Shown: positions 7,386 through 15,463 of the stretch, one piece after another
Position numbering within the stretch: the stretch's first letter is position 1
Layout: every line of letters starts with the position of its first letter
Source: TMED14 sp965657195
GTDB lineage: Bacteria > Bacteroidota > Bacteroidia > Flavobacteriales > Schleiferiaceae
Length of the DNA stretch: 19,346 nucleotides
Direction of reading: 5' to 3'
Assembly: GCA_965657195.1 (NCBI GenBank)
Contig: CBFHNK010000028.1
Coordinates: 1-19,346, forward strand
Notes under the pieces: model-generated
What the model was told of the DNA's origin: nothing
Database searches by the model: none
What the model saw: only the letters and a program-made list of their open reading frames with translations
Made by a program: the position numbers and the translations under genes

Positions 7386-8567
7386 ATGAAATTCGTTCAG
7401 AATCTATTTGACTCCACCCGTCCTGCGGTGACGACGGGCAAGCTCAAGGGCTTGTACCCGCTCCACAACGCGCTTGAGACGATGTTCTTTGTTCCGAACC
7501 ACAACGCCCACAGCGGTGCCCACGTTCGTGACGCCATCGACATGAAGCGCACCATGGTGACGGTAATTTTCGCCCTGGTTCCTGCCTTGATTTTTGGCTT
7601 GTTCAATTCGGGCTACCAGCACCACTTGGCTATCGGTCAAATCGAGTCGGGATGGGCGAACTTTTGGACTCTCGAGAACGCCCTGTACGGCGCCCTCAAG
7701 GTGATTCCAATGATCGCCGTGACGTACATCGCGGGTCTCGCCATCGAAATCTACTTCGCGTACCGCAACAAGCATGCGGTGAACGAAGGATTCTTGGTGT
7801 CCGGAATCTTGATTCCGCTCATCATGCCCGTCGACATCCCCTTGTGGATGGTCGCCATCTCAACCGCCTTTGCCGTACTCATTGGTAAAGAGGTATTTGG
7901 CGGAACCGGCATGAACATCCTCAACCCCGCACTCACCGCACGTGCGTTTGCGTTCTTTGCCTACCCAACCTACATGTCAGGCGACAAGGTTTGGTCTGGT
8001 CTCACCAACGTCGACGGAGTTTCATCTGCCACGGCCCTTGGCCAGTACGCCTCTACCGGAACCAATTCATTCGGTGTCATCGACGGCTTCTTGGGCTTGG
8101 TTCCGGGGTCAATCGGTGAAACCAGCACGCTTGCCATCCTCATCGGTGCAATCTATTTGATTGCCACAGGAGTCGGATCGTGGAAGATCATGCTGTCTGC
8201 CGTGCTCGGTGCGCTGACAATGGGCATCATTTTCAACGGTGTCGCTGATCTGATGATCAGCCCTGAGCAGCAGTCCTACTTGGCGGTGCCGTTCTACTAC
8301 CACCTTGTGTTTGGCGGATTCGCATTCGGAGCCGTGTTCATGGCTACCGACCCAGTTTCTGCAGCCCACACTGAGACGGGCAAATGGATTTACGGATTCC
8401 TTGTCGGATTCTTCTCGATCATGATTCGCGTATTCAACCCGGCCTATCCCGAGGGCGTGATGCTCGCCATCCTCTTCATGAACGTGATGGCTCCGCTGAT
8501 TGACCACTACGTCGTGAATGCCAATATTCAAAAGCGCCTCAAGCGCGTTCAAACGGTTCAAGCTTAA
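7386..8567 (+). CDS. nqrB: Na+-translocating NADH:quinone reductase subunit B
   Basis: Polytopic membrane subunit that carries covalently bound FMN and riboflavin and forms much of the Na+ and quinone path. It has 393 residues with about nine or ten hydrophobic segments. It shows GKEVFGGTGMNILNPAL (167-183) and the MATDPVSAA motif (319-327). The FMN-acceptor site reads DGVSSAT (210-216), giving T216 as the flavinylated residue; the second position of the usual SGAT is serine here. The start, 13 bp after nqrA, gives the family N-terminus including FVPNHNAHSGAHVRDAIDMKR. Confidence 0.96.
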   Translation: MKFVQNLFDSTRPAVTTGKLKGLYPLHNALETMFFVPNHNAHSGAHVRDAIDMKRTMVTVIFALVPALIFGLFNSGYQHHLAIGQIESGWANFWTLENALYGALKVIPMIAVTYIAGLAIEIYFAYRNKHAVNEGFLVSGILIPLIMPVDIPLWMVAISTAFAVLIGKEVFGGTGMNILNPALTARAFAFFAYPTYMSGDKVWSGLTNVDGVSSATALGQYASTGTNSFGVIDGFLGLVPGSIGETSTLAILIGAIYLIATGVGSWKIMLSAVLGALTMGIIFNGVADLMISPEQQSYLAVPFYYHLVFGGFAFGAVFMATDPVSAAHTETGKWIYGFLVGFFSIMIRVFNPAYPEGVMLAILFMNVMAPLIDHYVVNANIQKRLKRVQTVQA

Positions 8568-8571
8568 GATT

Positions 8572-9306
8572 ATGAACGTCAATAGTAACTCCTACACCTA
8601 CGGATTCGCCATCGCATTGGTGGTCGCGGTAGCCGCAGCACTGTCGATTGCGGCCACGAGCCTCAAGCCGATGCAAGATGCGAACGTAGCACTCGAAAAG
8701 AAGTCCGACATTCTGTCGTCCATTGGACTGACAAGCGAAGATCCCGCGTCGCTATACGCCGACGTAATCAAAGAACAGTTGGTCCTCGTCAACGGACAAG
8801 TTGTCGAAGGGGTCAGTCCCGATGCTGTGGACATGGCCAAGTCCGTCGCGCTTCCAGAAACTGAGCGCCAAACACCGCTGTACATCGCAGAGAATGAGGG
8901 TAAAACCTACTACATCATTCCCGTGCGCGGCAAGGGTCTGTGGGGTCCGATTTGGGGCTACATCAGCCTCAACGAGGACGGAACCTCTGTGTACGGTGCC
9001 ACCTTCGGCCACAAAATCGAGACTCCGGGATTGGGTGCCGAGATTACGACTGAATTCTTCACGGGTCAGTTTCCGGGCAAAGTGGTCTACAGCGACAGCT
9101 ACACCGGCATCGAAGTCCGCAAGGGCGATGCGAGCGGCAACCAGCAAGTGGACGGCATCTCGGGTGGTACTATCACCTCAGTTGGCGTTCAGTACATGCT
9201 TGAAAACTGCCTTAAGCCCTACCAGGCGTACCTGAAATCTCGCGGAACTGTTCCGGCAGCCGCGCCTTCTGACGCTGACACTACTGTAACCGTTGCTACC
9301 CTATGA
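8572..9306 (+). CDS. nqrC: Na+-translocating NADH:quinone reductase subunit C
   Basis: Membrane-anchored subunit with a periplasmic domain holding covalent FMN. It has 244 residues with one N-terminal membrane segment (about 10-29), KGLWGPIWGY (121-130), the conserved ETPGLGAE (150-157) and the flavinylation motif DGISGGTITS (194-203), giving T200 as the FMN-bearing threonine, the substrate of ApbE. An in-frame ATG at 8518 lies inside nqrB and would add 18 residues, so the ATG at 8572, four bases after the nqrB stop, is chosen. The stop overlaps the nqrD start as ATGA. Confidence 0.96.
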   Translation: MNVNSNSYTYGFAIALVVAVAAALSIAATSLKPMQDANVALEKKSDILSSIGLTSEDPASLYADVIKEQLVLVNGQVVEGVSPDAVDMAKSVALPETERQTPLYIAENEGKTYYIIPVRGKGLWGPIWGYISLNEDGTSVYGATFGHKIETPGLGAEITTEFFTGQFPGKVVYSDSYTGIEVRKGDASGNQQVDGISGGTITSVGVQYMLENCLKPYQAYLKSRGTVPAAAPSDADTTVTVATL

Positions 9307-9968
9307 GTACTGAAGTAAAAAACCAAGAAAAAGAGGCGCTGTTCTCTAAAAAGAACCGCCGCCTGTTCGTCGATCCGTTCAACGAGAACAACCCTATTAC
9401 CGTGCAGGTACTGGGAATCTGTTCGGCGCTCGCCATCACGGTAAAAATGAAGCCCGCTCTTGTTATGGGGATGTCTGTAATTGTCGTTTTGGCGGCTGCA
9501 AACGTGCTCACTTCACTGATGCGTAACATGATTCCGAACCGAATTCGAATTATCGTTCAGTTGGTTGTTGTGGCAGCCCTCGTAATTCTTGTCGACCAAG
9601 TGCTAAAAGCGTTTGTGTACGATGTAAGCAAGCAACTTTCAGTATTTGTGGGGTTGATCATCACAAACTGCATCATTATGGGGCGTATTGAGGCATTCTC
9701 TCTCGGTAACACCCCATGGAAGTCCTTCTTAGACGGACTTGGCAACGGTGCTGCCTATGCGGCGATTTTGCTCGTTGTTGCGTTCTTCCGCGAGCTCTTG
9801 GGCAGCGGAACCCTGTTTGAGTACCCCGTCCTAGAGGCCCTTGGCGTCTACGAACTCGGATACAAAAACAACGGCATGATGCTGCTTCCTCCAATGGCCC
9901 TCATCGTGGTAGCCCTAATCATTTGGGTTCAGCGTGCGAAGACCCCGTCACTCATTGAAAAAGAATAA
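9303..9968 (+). CDS. nqrD: Na+-translocating NADH:quinone reductase subunit D
   Basis: Integral membrane subunit, homologous to NqrE, that forms the intramembrane iron site with it. It has 221 residues, about six hydrophobic segments, and the two conserved cysteine motifs LGICSALA (C40) and TNCIIMGRIEAF (C123), matching the Vibrio C29 and C112 positions. The 20-residue charged N-terminal extension is longer than in Vibrio. The start overlaps the nqrC stop by four bases, suggesting translational coupling. Confidence 0.96.
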   Translation: MSTEVKNQEKEALFSKKNRRLFVDPFNENNPITVQVLGICSALAITVKMKPALVMGMSVIVVLAAANVLTSLMRNMIPNRIRIIVQLVVVAALVILVDQVLKAFVYDVSKQLSVFVGLIITNCIIMGRIEAFSLGNTPWKSFLDGLGNGAAYAAILLVVAFFRELLGSGTLFEYPVLEALGVYELGYKNNGMMLLPPMALIVVALIIWVQRAKTPSLIEKE

Positions 9969-9980
9969 GCACTCATAGCC

Positions 9981-10598
9981 ATGCAAGACTTGATTTCGAT
10001 CTTCTTTAAGAGCGTGTTCGTTGAGAACATGATCTTCGCCTACTTCTTGGGCATGTGTTCGTACCTCGCGGTATCGAAGACCGTCAAGACGGCCGTGGGC
10101 CTCGGCATTGCCGTAACCTTCGTCCTTACCATCACGCTTCCGGTCAACTACCTCCTCGAGAACTACGTCCTTAAGGCCGGAGCGCTCGTGTGGCTCGACG
10201 CCAGCTTCGCAGACCTCGACCTCAGCTTCTTGAGCTTCATCATGTTCATTGCGATTATCGCGGCCATGGTACAGCTTGTTGAGATGGTCGTCGAGAAGTT
10301 TGCGCCCGCCCTGTACTCAGCCCTCGGAATCTTTCTGCCATTGATCGCCGTAAACTGTGCCATCTTGGGTGGGTCGCTCTTTATGCAAGAGCGCGCGTTC
10401 ATCAACATTGGTCAGGCTACCGTGTACGGAGTCGGATCAGGAATCGGTTGGCTGCTCGCCATCGTCGCCATTGCGGCCATCCGTGAGCGTCTGAAGTACT
10501 CGCACGTTCCGGCTCCGCTGCGCGGCCTCGGAATCACCTTCATCATCACCGGACTCATGGGCATCGCCTTTATGAGCTTCATGGGTATCAAACTTTAA
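9981..10598 (+). CDS. nqrE: Na+-translocating NADH:quinone reductase subunit E
   Basis: Integral membrane subunit with inverted topology relative to NqrD, completing the intramembrane iron centre. It has 205 residues and about six hydrophobic segments, with LGMCSYLAVSK (C26, as in Vibrio) and AVNCAILGG (C125). The FVENMIFAYFLGMC start is highly typical. It is separated by 12 bp from both neighbours. Confidence 0.96.
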   Translation: MQDLISIFFKSVFVENMIFAYFLGMCSYLAVSKTVKTAVGLGIAVTFVLTITLPVNYLLENYVLKAGALVWLDASFADLDLSFLSFIMFIAIIAAMVQLVEMVVEKFAPALYSALGIFLPLIAVNCAILGGSLFMQERAFINIGQATVYGVGSGIGWLLAIVAIAAIRERLKYSHVPAPLRGLGITFIITGLMGIAFMSFMGIKL

Positions 10599-10610
10599 TC
10601 CGCTCGAACT

Positions 10611-11915
10611 ATGATTCTCGCAGCATCTACGGTTACCATCGTCAGTGTGGTGGTATTTACCCTGGTCATCTTGGCCTTGGTAACCATTCTTTTGCAGGCC
10701 AAGGCTCGTTTGAGCCCATCGGGCCCTGTTAAGCTTGAAATCAATGGCAATACCGTCGAGGTTGAGTCAGGCAGCACATTGCTCGGAACCTTGGGCAACC
10801 AAAAAATCTTCCTTCCCTCTGCCTGCGGCGGTGGCGGAACCTGCGGTATGTGCAAGTGCCAAGTCCTCGAGGGCGGTGGCGAAATCCTTCCGACCGAAAC
10901 GGGATTCTTCAACCGCAAGCAAATTGCCGACAACTGGCGCTTGGGTTGCCAGGTGAAGATTAAGAACGACATGAAGATTCGCGTGCCCGACGAGATCTTC
11001 GGTATTAAGAAGTGGGAGTGCGAAGTGGTTTCGAACTACAACGTTGCCTCGTTCATTAAGGAGTTCGTCGTGAAGCTTCCTGAAGGCGAGAACCTCGACT
11101 TCTTGGCGGGTGGCTACATCCAGATTGACGTTCCCGCGATTGAAGTCGACTACAAAAACATGGACATCACTGCGCATCCGCGCCTCGGCAAAAAGGCCGA
11201 TGAGTTCCAAGGTGAGTGGGACAAGTTCAAGTTGTGGGACCTCAAGATGAAGAATCCTGAGCCGCTCTTCCGCGCCTACTCAATGGCCAACCACCCCGCA
11301 GAGGGCAACATCGTGATGCTCAACATCCGTATTGCGACTCCACCATGGGATCGCGCTAAAGGCGGTTGGATGGACGTCAATCCAGGCGTGTGTTCGTCGT
11401 ACATCTTTAACCTCAAGCCGGGCGATAAGGTGACGGTTTCAGGACCCTACGGTGAATTCCACATCAAAGAGACCGAAGCAGAGATGATCTACATCGGTGG
11501 TGGTGCAGGGATGGCTCCGATGCGTTCGCACCTCTTTCACCTCTTTCACACCCTTAAGACGGGTCGCAAGGTGTCGTACTGGTACGGAGGCCGTTCGCGC
11601 CGCGAATTGTTCTACATCGACGACTTCCGTCAGATTGAACAGGAGTTTCCAAACTTCAAGTTCCACTTGGTACTTAGCGAGCCCCTCCCAGAAGACAACT
11701 GGACGGCAAAGACGAGCATGGAGAGCGACGGAGACGGTTTTGTCGGATTCGTGCACCAGGCGCTCATCGACAACTACTTGTCCAAGCACGACGCTCCAGA
11801 AGACATTGAATTCTACTTCTGCGGACCGCCGATGATGAACGCTGCCGTCCTCAAGATGGTCGACGACTTTGGCGTGCCACCCGAAAACGTAGCTTTTGAT
11901 GACTTCGGTGGTTAA
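10611..11915 (+). CDS. nqrF: Na+-translocating NADH:quinone reductase subunit F
   Basis: Electron-input subunit that oxidises NADH through FAD and passes electrons to a 2Fe-2S centre. It has 434 residues: one N-terminal membrane helix (about 8-28), a ferredoxin domain with C72, C78, C81 and C113 in the C-x5-C-x2-C...C pattern, FAD motif RAYSMAN (221-227), NADH-binding GGGAGMAP (296-303) and CGPP (404-407), and the family ending FDDFGG. All catalytic features are present. An intrinsic terminator starts 11 bases after its stop, and apbE begins 17 bases before that stop. Confidence 0.97.
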   Translation: MILAASTVTIVSVVVFTLVILALVTILLQAKARLSPSGPVKLEINGNTVEVESGSTLLGTLGNQKIFLPSACGGGGTCGMCKCQVLEGGGEILPTETGFFNRKQIADNWRLGCQVKIKNDMKIRVPDEIFGIKKWECEVVSNYNVASFIKEFVVKLPEGENLDFLAGGYIQIDVPAIEVDYKNMDITAHPRLGKKADEFQGEWDKFKLWDLKMKNPEPLFRAYSMANHPAEGNIVMLNIRIATPPWDRAKGGWMDVNPGVCSSYIFNLKPGDKVTVSGPYGEFHIKETEAEMIYIGGGAGMAPMRSHLFHLFHTLKTGRKVSYWYGGRSRRELFYIDDFRQIEQEFPNFKFHLVLSEPLPEDNWTAKTSMESDGDGFVGFVHQALIDNYLSKHDAPEDIEFYFCGPPMMNAAVLKMVDDFGVPPENVAFDDFGG

Positions 11916-12912
11916 TCAACAGTATAAGGGCGCCCTCGGGCGCCCTTTTTTGGCTTTAGCTGCGGCCCTTGCCGTGGGCTGTGCCTCGGAATCTGAATTC
12001 GTCGTTCGGGGCGAAGCTCAAGGAAGCACGTTTGTCGTTCGTGCCTACGGGGACTCGCTCAACCTTAACGAGTCCGACGTCGCCCGTTGGTTGGCCGACT
12101 ACAACAAAGCGGTTTCGGTGTGGGATCCGCAGTCCGAACTCAGCCGCCTCAATCGGGGCGAAGCCCTTGCGCCCAGTTTGATTCTCTCGGATTTGCTGCG
12201 CATGACCGAGGGCATTCGAGTGGCCACCGATTCATTGGTTGAGCCAGCCCTAGAGCCCGTGCTCCGCGCCTGGGGCTTTACGGCGGGAACTCAACTGCTT
12301 CCGTCGGCCCAGGGCGCCCAACGCGATTCCGTCATTGTCGATTCACTCATGGCGCTGGTTCGCTGGGCTCGGACCGAAACCACGCCAGCGGGAACCCGCA
12401 TCGCGCACCCCATCAACGTCAATGCTTTTGCCCAAGGTCATTCGGTAGATTTGGTCCTTGACTCGCTCCGTGCGCGCGGCGCAACTGCCGCCTTTGTCGA
12501 GATTGGCGGCGAGGTGCGCTGCTTTGGCCTCAAGCCGAATGGTGACGTATTCAAGGTCGGAATCGAAAAACCCCTCACCTCAGGCGACCGCAGCCTTCAG
12601 CTAACCGTGGAACTCGAAGACCGGGCACTCGCCACTTCAGGAAACTACCGCAAGTTTCAGGTGGATTCCGCGACGGGACAGCGCTTTGGTCACAGCTTGG
12701 ATCCACGCACCGGTTGGCCGGCACCTACGGACGTGCTGAGCGCCACACTCATCGGCCCCTCATGTGCTGAGGCTGACGCCTACGCGACCATGGCGATGGT
12801 GCTCGGAGTAGACGGCACAAGGCAATGGTTGGCCCAGCACCCCGAGTGGGACGCCATCCTCATCTACAGCGACGCCCAAGGCGCCCTGCAGATCTACAAT
12901 TCGCTGAAGTAA
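11899..12912 (+). CDS. apbE: FAD:protein FMN transferase ApbE, predicted lipoprotein
   Basis: Periplasmic enzyme that uses FAD to attach FMN through a phosphoester bond to threonines of NqrB and NqrC. It has 337 residues. The signal peptide ends in a lipobox LAVGC, so C28 should be lipidated. Catalytic-domain motifs are GSTFVVRAYG (42-51), AQGHSVDLV (178-186), FVEIGGEV (199-206), ATSGNYR (245-251), HSLDPRTGWP (265-274) and AEADAYATMAMVLG (290-303), with D293 and T297 at the metal-binding positions. The ATG at 11899 is chosen; a TTG one codon earlier is also open. It overlaps nqrF by 17 bp, and a strong terminator hairpin encodes residues 10-18 of the signal peptide. It converges on the small gene at 12916 with a 3-bp gap. 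Confidence 0.93.
   Translation: MTSVVNQQYKGALGRPFLALAAALAVGCASESEFVVRGEAQGSTFVVRAYGDSLNLNESDVARWLADYNKAVSVWDPQSELSRLNRGEALAPSLILSDLLRMTEGIRVATDSLVEPALEPVLRAWGFTAGTQLLPSAQGAQRDSVIVDSLMALVRWARTETTPAGTRIAHPINVNAFAQGHSVDLVLDSLRARGATAAFVEIGGEVRCFGLKPNGDVFKVGIEKPLTSGDRSLQLTVELEDRALATSGNYRKFQVDSATGQRFGHSLDPRTGWPAPTDVLSATLIGPSCAEADAYATMAMVLGVDGTRQWLAQHPEWDAILIYSDAQGALQIYNSLK
11926..11951 (+). terminator. Intrinsic terminator after nqrF, inside the apbE signal-peptide codons
   Basis: Perfect 9-bp stem AAGGGCGCC (11926-11934), loop CTCG, GGCGCCCTT (11939-11947), then a run of T through 11951. It starts 11 bases after the nqrF stop and is 27 bases into apbE. Stem strength and the U-tract are those of a rho-independent terminator. 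Confidence 0.8.
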
Positions 12913-12915
12913 AGA

Positions 12916-13113
12916 TTACTGGTTGGCACACTGCTCGTCCGGCGTTTTGCCGCAAAACGAGCATACTTCACCCTCCTTATTGAGGAAGGGACTATTTGAG
13001 GCGCAGGTTCCGGCGAACTCGCCGTCCTTTTTACCCCAAATTTTGACTGCCATGCCGAGGATGCCGAGGCCGAGAAGGCCGGCGACCACGAGGAAGAGTT
13101 TCAGTAGTGCCAT
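12916..13113 (-). CDS. Small four-cysteine membrane protein, candidate NqrM-like NQR maturation factor
   Basis: A 65-residue protein with one N-terminal membrane helix (about 3-26), the motif KKDGEFAGTCAS (28-39) and cysteines C37, C51, C54 and C62 (C-x13-C-x2-C-x7-C). The architecture resembles NqrM (DUF539) of Vibrio: a single helix and four conserved cysteines. NqrM is needed for NQR assembly and proposed to supply iron for the NqrD/NqrE site. Here the gene lies tail to tail with apbE, 3 bp apart, next to a complete nqr operon. It has its own promoter immediately upstream. The function is inferred from architecture and context; I did not recognise a named family with certainty. That the gene is real is well supported by its promoter, start and composition. 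Confidence 0.8.
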   Translation of the reverse strand: MALLKLFLVVAGLLGLGILGMAVKIWGKKDGEFAGTCASNSPFLNKEGEVCSFCGKTPDEQCANQ

Positions 13114-13121
13114 GATGGGTG

Positions 13122-13129
13122 CAAAGGTA
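13122..13129 (-). promoter_or_regulatory. -7 element of the small four-cysteine protein gene
   Basis: The minus strand reads a perfect TACCTTTG (13129-13122) eight bases before the ATG at 13113. No TTG at the usual distance was found; the -33 region would fall around the murB stop codon. Confidence 0.6.
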
Positions 13130-13152
13130 CAAAAACGGGGCCGTGACCTAGG

Positions 13153-14190
13153 TTACTTGGTCGCGTTCGAGCCGCCAATAAGATTGACCTCCATCTCGAG
13201 GGCTACGCCGAATTTAGCCACGACGTCCGCCTGAACTTGGGTGGCCACGTGCACTAATTCTGCGGCCGTAGCACCTCCATAGTTGACCAGCACGAGTGCT
13301 TGCTTGGCGTGCATTCCGGCGTTGCCCACCTGCTTGCCCTTCCAGCCGGCCTGCTCGATGAGCCAACCGGCGGCCAGCTTGACGCTTCCGTTGGCTTGCG
13401 GGTACTGCGGTAGGCTGGGGTGCTCGGCGGCGAGCGATTCTGCTACCTCAGCTGCTACCGCGGGATTTTTAAAGAAGGATCCGGAATTCCCCAACTCGGC
13501 GGGGTTGGGCAACTTACTGCGGCGAATGGCCATCACCGCGTCGGCGATGCTGCGCAAACTCGGTTCGGAGCCTGCGGCAGCCAACTCTTCAGCCACTGAT
13601 CCGTAGTGGGTGATCAGCACGTGGTCGCGGGTCGTGAGTTTGAACTGAACCGACAAAATGATGCCTTGGTCCCGCAGTACGCTTTTGAACACGCTCTCGC
13701 GGTAGCTAAATCCGCAGTCGGCGTTGCTGAATTCCTCGATGTCGCCGTCTTCCCAGCGCATCCATCGCAGCGAGTGAAGGCTGTCTTTGGTTTCGACTCC
13801 GTAGGCGCCGATGTTTTGAACGGGTGCGGTTCCGACCAATCCCGGAATCAGCGACAGGTTTTGCAGCCCGCCCCAGCCTTGGTCGACGGTCCACTGTACG
13901 AATTTGTGCCAGTTTTCGCCTGCGGCGGCTTCAACCACCACGAAGCCATCGCCTTCTTCGACGACGTGCCGACCGGTCCACGCCACGCGGGCCACAGAGC
14001 CTTTAAGGTTGCCGGCGAGCAGCATGTTCGAACCCCCACCGAGCAGCAAGGTGTGCTTGGCGTAGCCTTGTGGGTCGTCGAGGTACTCAACCACGTCCAT
14101 TTCGGACTCGAGGTGGTAGAGTCGCTCGGCCGTCACGTCAAGGCCAAAGGTGTTGTAGGGCTTCAGCGAAGCCTGGCGCTCGATCCGCAC
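13153..14190 (-). CDS. murB: UDP-N-acetylenolpyruvoylglucosamine reductase MurB
   Basis: FAD- and NADPH-dependent enzyme that makes UDP-N-acetylmuramic acid for peptidoglycan in the cytoplasm. It has 345 residues, a type I MurB. Motifs are YNTFGLDV (12-19), LLGGGSNMLL (49-58), IPGLVGTAPVQNIGAYGVE (115-133), the substrate tyrosine Y163 in FSYRES, the catalytic serine S238 in NSGSFFKNP (235-243) and the catalytic glutamate E334 in LEMEVNLIG. The start is a GTG at 14190: an in-frame TAA, which is also the stop of the upstream aminotransferase gene, lies two codons before it, and the family N-terminus fits. The 3-bp gap to the aminotransferase suggests coupled translation. Confidence 0.95.
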   Translation of the reverse strand: MRIERQASLKPYNTFGLDVTAERLYHLESEMDVVEYLDDPQGYAKHTLLLGGGSNMLLAGNLKGSVARVAWTGRHVVEEGDGFVVVEAAAGENWHKFVQWTVDQGWGGLQNLSLIPGLVGTAPVQNIGAYGVETKDSLHSLRWMRWEDGDIEEFSNADCGFSYRESVFKSVLRDQGIILSVQFKLTTRDHVLITHYGSVAEELAAAGSEPSLRSIADAVMAIRRSKLPNPAELGNSGSFFKNPAVAAEVAESLAAEHPSLPQYPQANGSVKLAAGWLIEQAGWKGKQVGNAGMHAKQALVLVNYGGATAAELVHVATQVQADVVAKFGVALEMEVNLIGGSNATK

Positions 14191-14193
14191 GGC

Positions 14194-15393
14194 TTAGGCA
14201 GTTCGTCCGGGGTAGGCAGCTAGGCCGCGTTCAAGTACGTCCATGGCGCGCTCGAGGTCCGACTGCTTGAGTACGTATGCCAGGCGCACTTGGCGCTTGC
14301 CCAGTGAACGCTCTGCGTAGAATCCGGCGGCCGGAGCCATCATCACCGTTGCTCCTTCGTGCGAAAACTCTTCGAGCATCCAGCGGCAAAAGGTCTCGGC
14401 GTCGTCAACCGGCAGTTGAGCCACCGCATAGAATGCGCCGCGCGGGGTCGGGCAGAAGACTCCTGCAATAGCGTTGAGTCGGCGAACCAAGGTGTCGCGG
14501 CGGGCACGGTACTCGGCGTTGACCGCCTCAAAGTAGCTGGCGGGTGTTGCGAGTGCGGCCTCTGCGGCGATTTGCTCGTAGGTGGGCGGAGACAGACGCG
14601 CTTGGGCAAACTTCATTGCCGTGGCCATGAGTTCGCTGTTTTTGCTGACCATGCATCCGATGCGGGCTCCGCACATGCTGTAGCGCTTGGACACGCTGTC
14701 GATCAGTACCGCGTGCTGCTCAAGACCGGCCAAAGACAGCACTGAGATGGCTTCGGCTCCGTCGTACACAAACTCGCGGTAGACCTCGTCGGCAATGACA
14801 AAAAGGTCGTGCTTGAGCGCCATGTCGCGCAGGGCTTCGAGCTCGTCGCGGCGGTACACGTATCCTGTGGGGTTGCCAGGGTTACAGACCAGGACCACCT
14901 TCGTGCGGGGGGTGATGCGCGCTTCAAGTTCCGCAATAGGGGGCAGGGCAAAGCCGGATTCAATGCTGCTGGGTACCGACACGACCTTGGCGCCGAGCGC
15001 TTGCGCGAATCCGAAGTAGTTGGCGTAGTAGGGTTCGGGAATAATTACTTCGTCACCTGGATCCAGCATGCTACCCATGGCGAACGACAGGGCCTCGGAA
15101 CCTCCGGTGGTCACGATGACGTCGCTGGCCTGGACGTCAAGGCCAATACCCTGGTAGTAGTTGGCCAAACCCTTGCGGTAGGTCGCAAATCCGGCTGAAG
15201 GACTGTACTCCAAAACGCGCAGGTCGCTGCGCTTGACGGCGTCAAGGGCTTCGGCTGGGCTCTCGATGTCCGGCTGGCCGATGTTGAGGTAGTAGATTTT
15301 GGTTCCGCGCTGGGCGGCCGCGTCGGCCATAGGGGCGAGCTTGCGGATCGGAGACTCGGGCATGTGCTGCCCGCGGGTTGAAATCTTCGGCAT
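14194..15393 (-). CDS. Pyridoxal phosphate-dependent aminotransferase, class I/II (AspC-like)
   Basis: A 399-residue fold-type I aminotransferase transferring amino groups between amino acids and 2-oxo acids; the substrate cannot be fixed from sequence. Motifs are LNIGQPD (36-42), TTGGSEAL (95-102), NPGNPTGY (171-178), ADEVYREFVYDG (201-212), the PLP-binding lysine K236 in DSVSKRYSMCGARIG, and the carboxylate-binding arginine R370 in QVRLAYV. The ATG at 15393 is chosen because the longer frame, from a TTG at 15411, runs through the promoter -7 element. It is the first gene of a two-gene unit with murB. Confidence 0.93.
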   Translation of the reverse strand: MPKISTRGQHMPESPIRKLAPMADAAAQRGTKIYYLNIGQPDIESPAEALDAVKRSDLRVLEYSPSAGFATYRKGLANYYQGIGLDVQASDVIVTTGGSEALSFAMGSMLDPGDEVIIPEPYYANYFGFAQALGAKVVSVPSSIESGFALPPIAELEARITPRTKVVLVCNPGNPTGYVYRRDELEALRDMALKHDLFVIADEVYREFVYDGAEAISVLSLAGLEQHAVLIDSVSKRYSMCGARIGCMVSKNSELMATAMKFAQARLSPPTYEQIAAEAALATPASYFEAVNAEYRARRDTLVRRLNAIAGVFCPTPRGAFYAVAQLPVDDAETFCRWMLEEFSHEGATVMMAPAAGFYAERSLGKRQVRLAYVLKQSDLERAMDVLERGLAAYPGRTA

Positions 15394-15401
15394 AATGGCT
15401 G

Positions 15402-15409
15402 CAAAGGTC
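15402..15409 (-). promoter_or_regulatory. -7 element of the aminotransferase-murB promoter
   Basis: The minus strand reads GACCTTTG (15409-15402), one mismatch from TAnnTTTG, eight bases before the ATG. It directly abuts the T-tract of the upstream terminator, so the -33 region lies inside the terminator stem. Confidence 0.5.
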
Positions 15410-15410
15410 A

Positions 15411-15441
15411 ATAAAAAACCCGCAGCGCGGGCTGCGGGTTT
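15411..15441 (-). terminator. Intrinsic terminator of the DUF1573 gene
   Basis: Perfect 11-bp stem AAACCCGCAGC (15416-15426) with GCTGCGGGTTT (15431-15441) around a four-base loop. Read on the minus strand it is followed by TTTTTTAT, a proper U-tract for the gene ending at 15464, 22 bases upstream. Confidence 0.85.
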
Positions 15442-15463
15442 ATAACTTCTCGTGGGGATGAAC

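Noticed and set aside
8109..8582. 157-codon minus-strand frame opposite nqrB/nqrC.
   Set aside because: His/Glu-rich composition typical of an antisense shadow of membrane-protein codons; nqrB is clear on the plus strand.
13606..14223. Long open frame on the plus strand opposite murB (205 codons).
   Set aside because: Antisense shadow in GC-rich DNA. murB has all family motifs on the other strand; the translated product resembles nothing.
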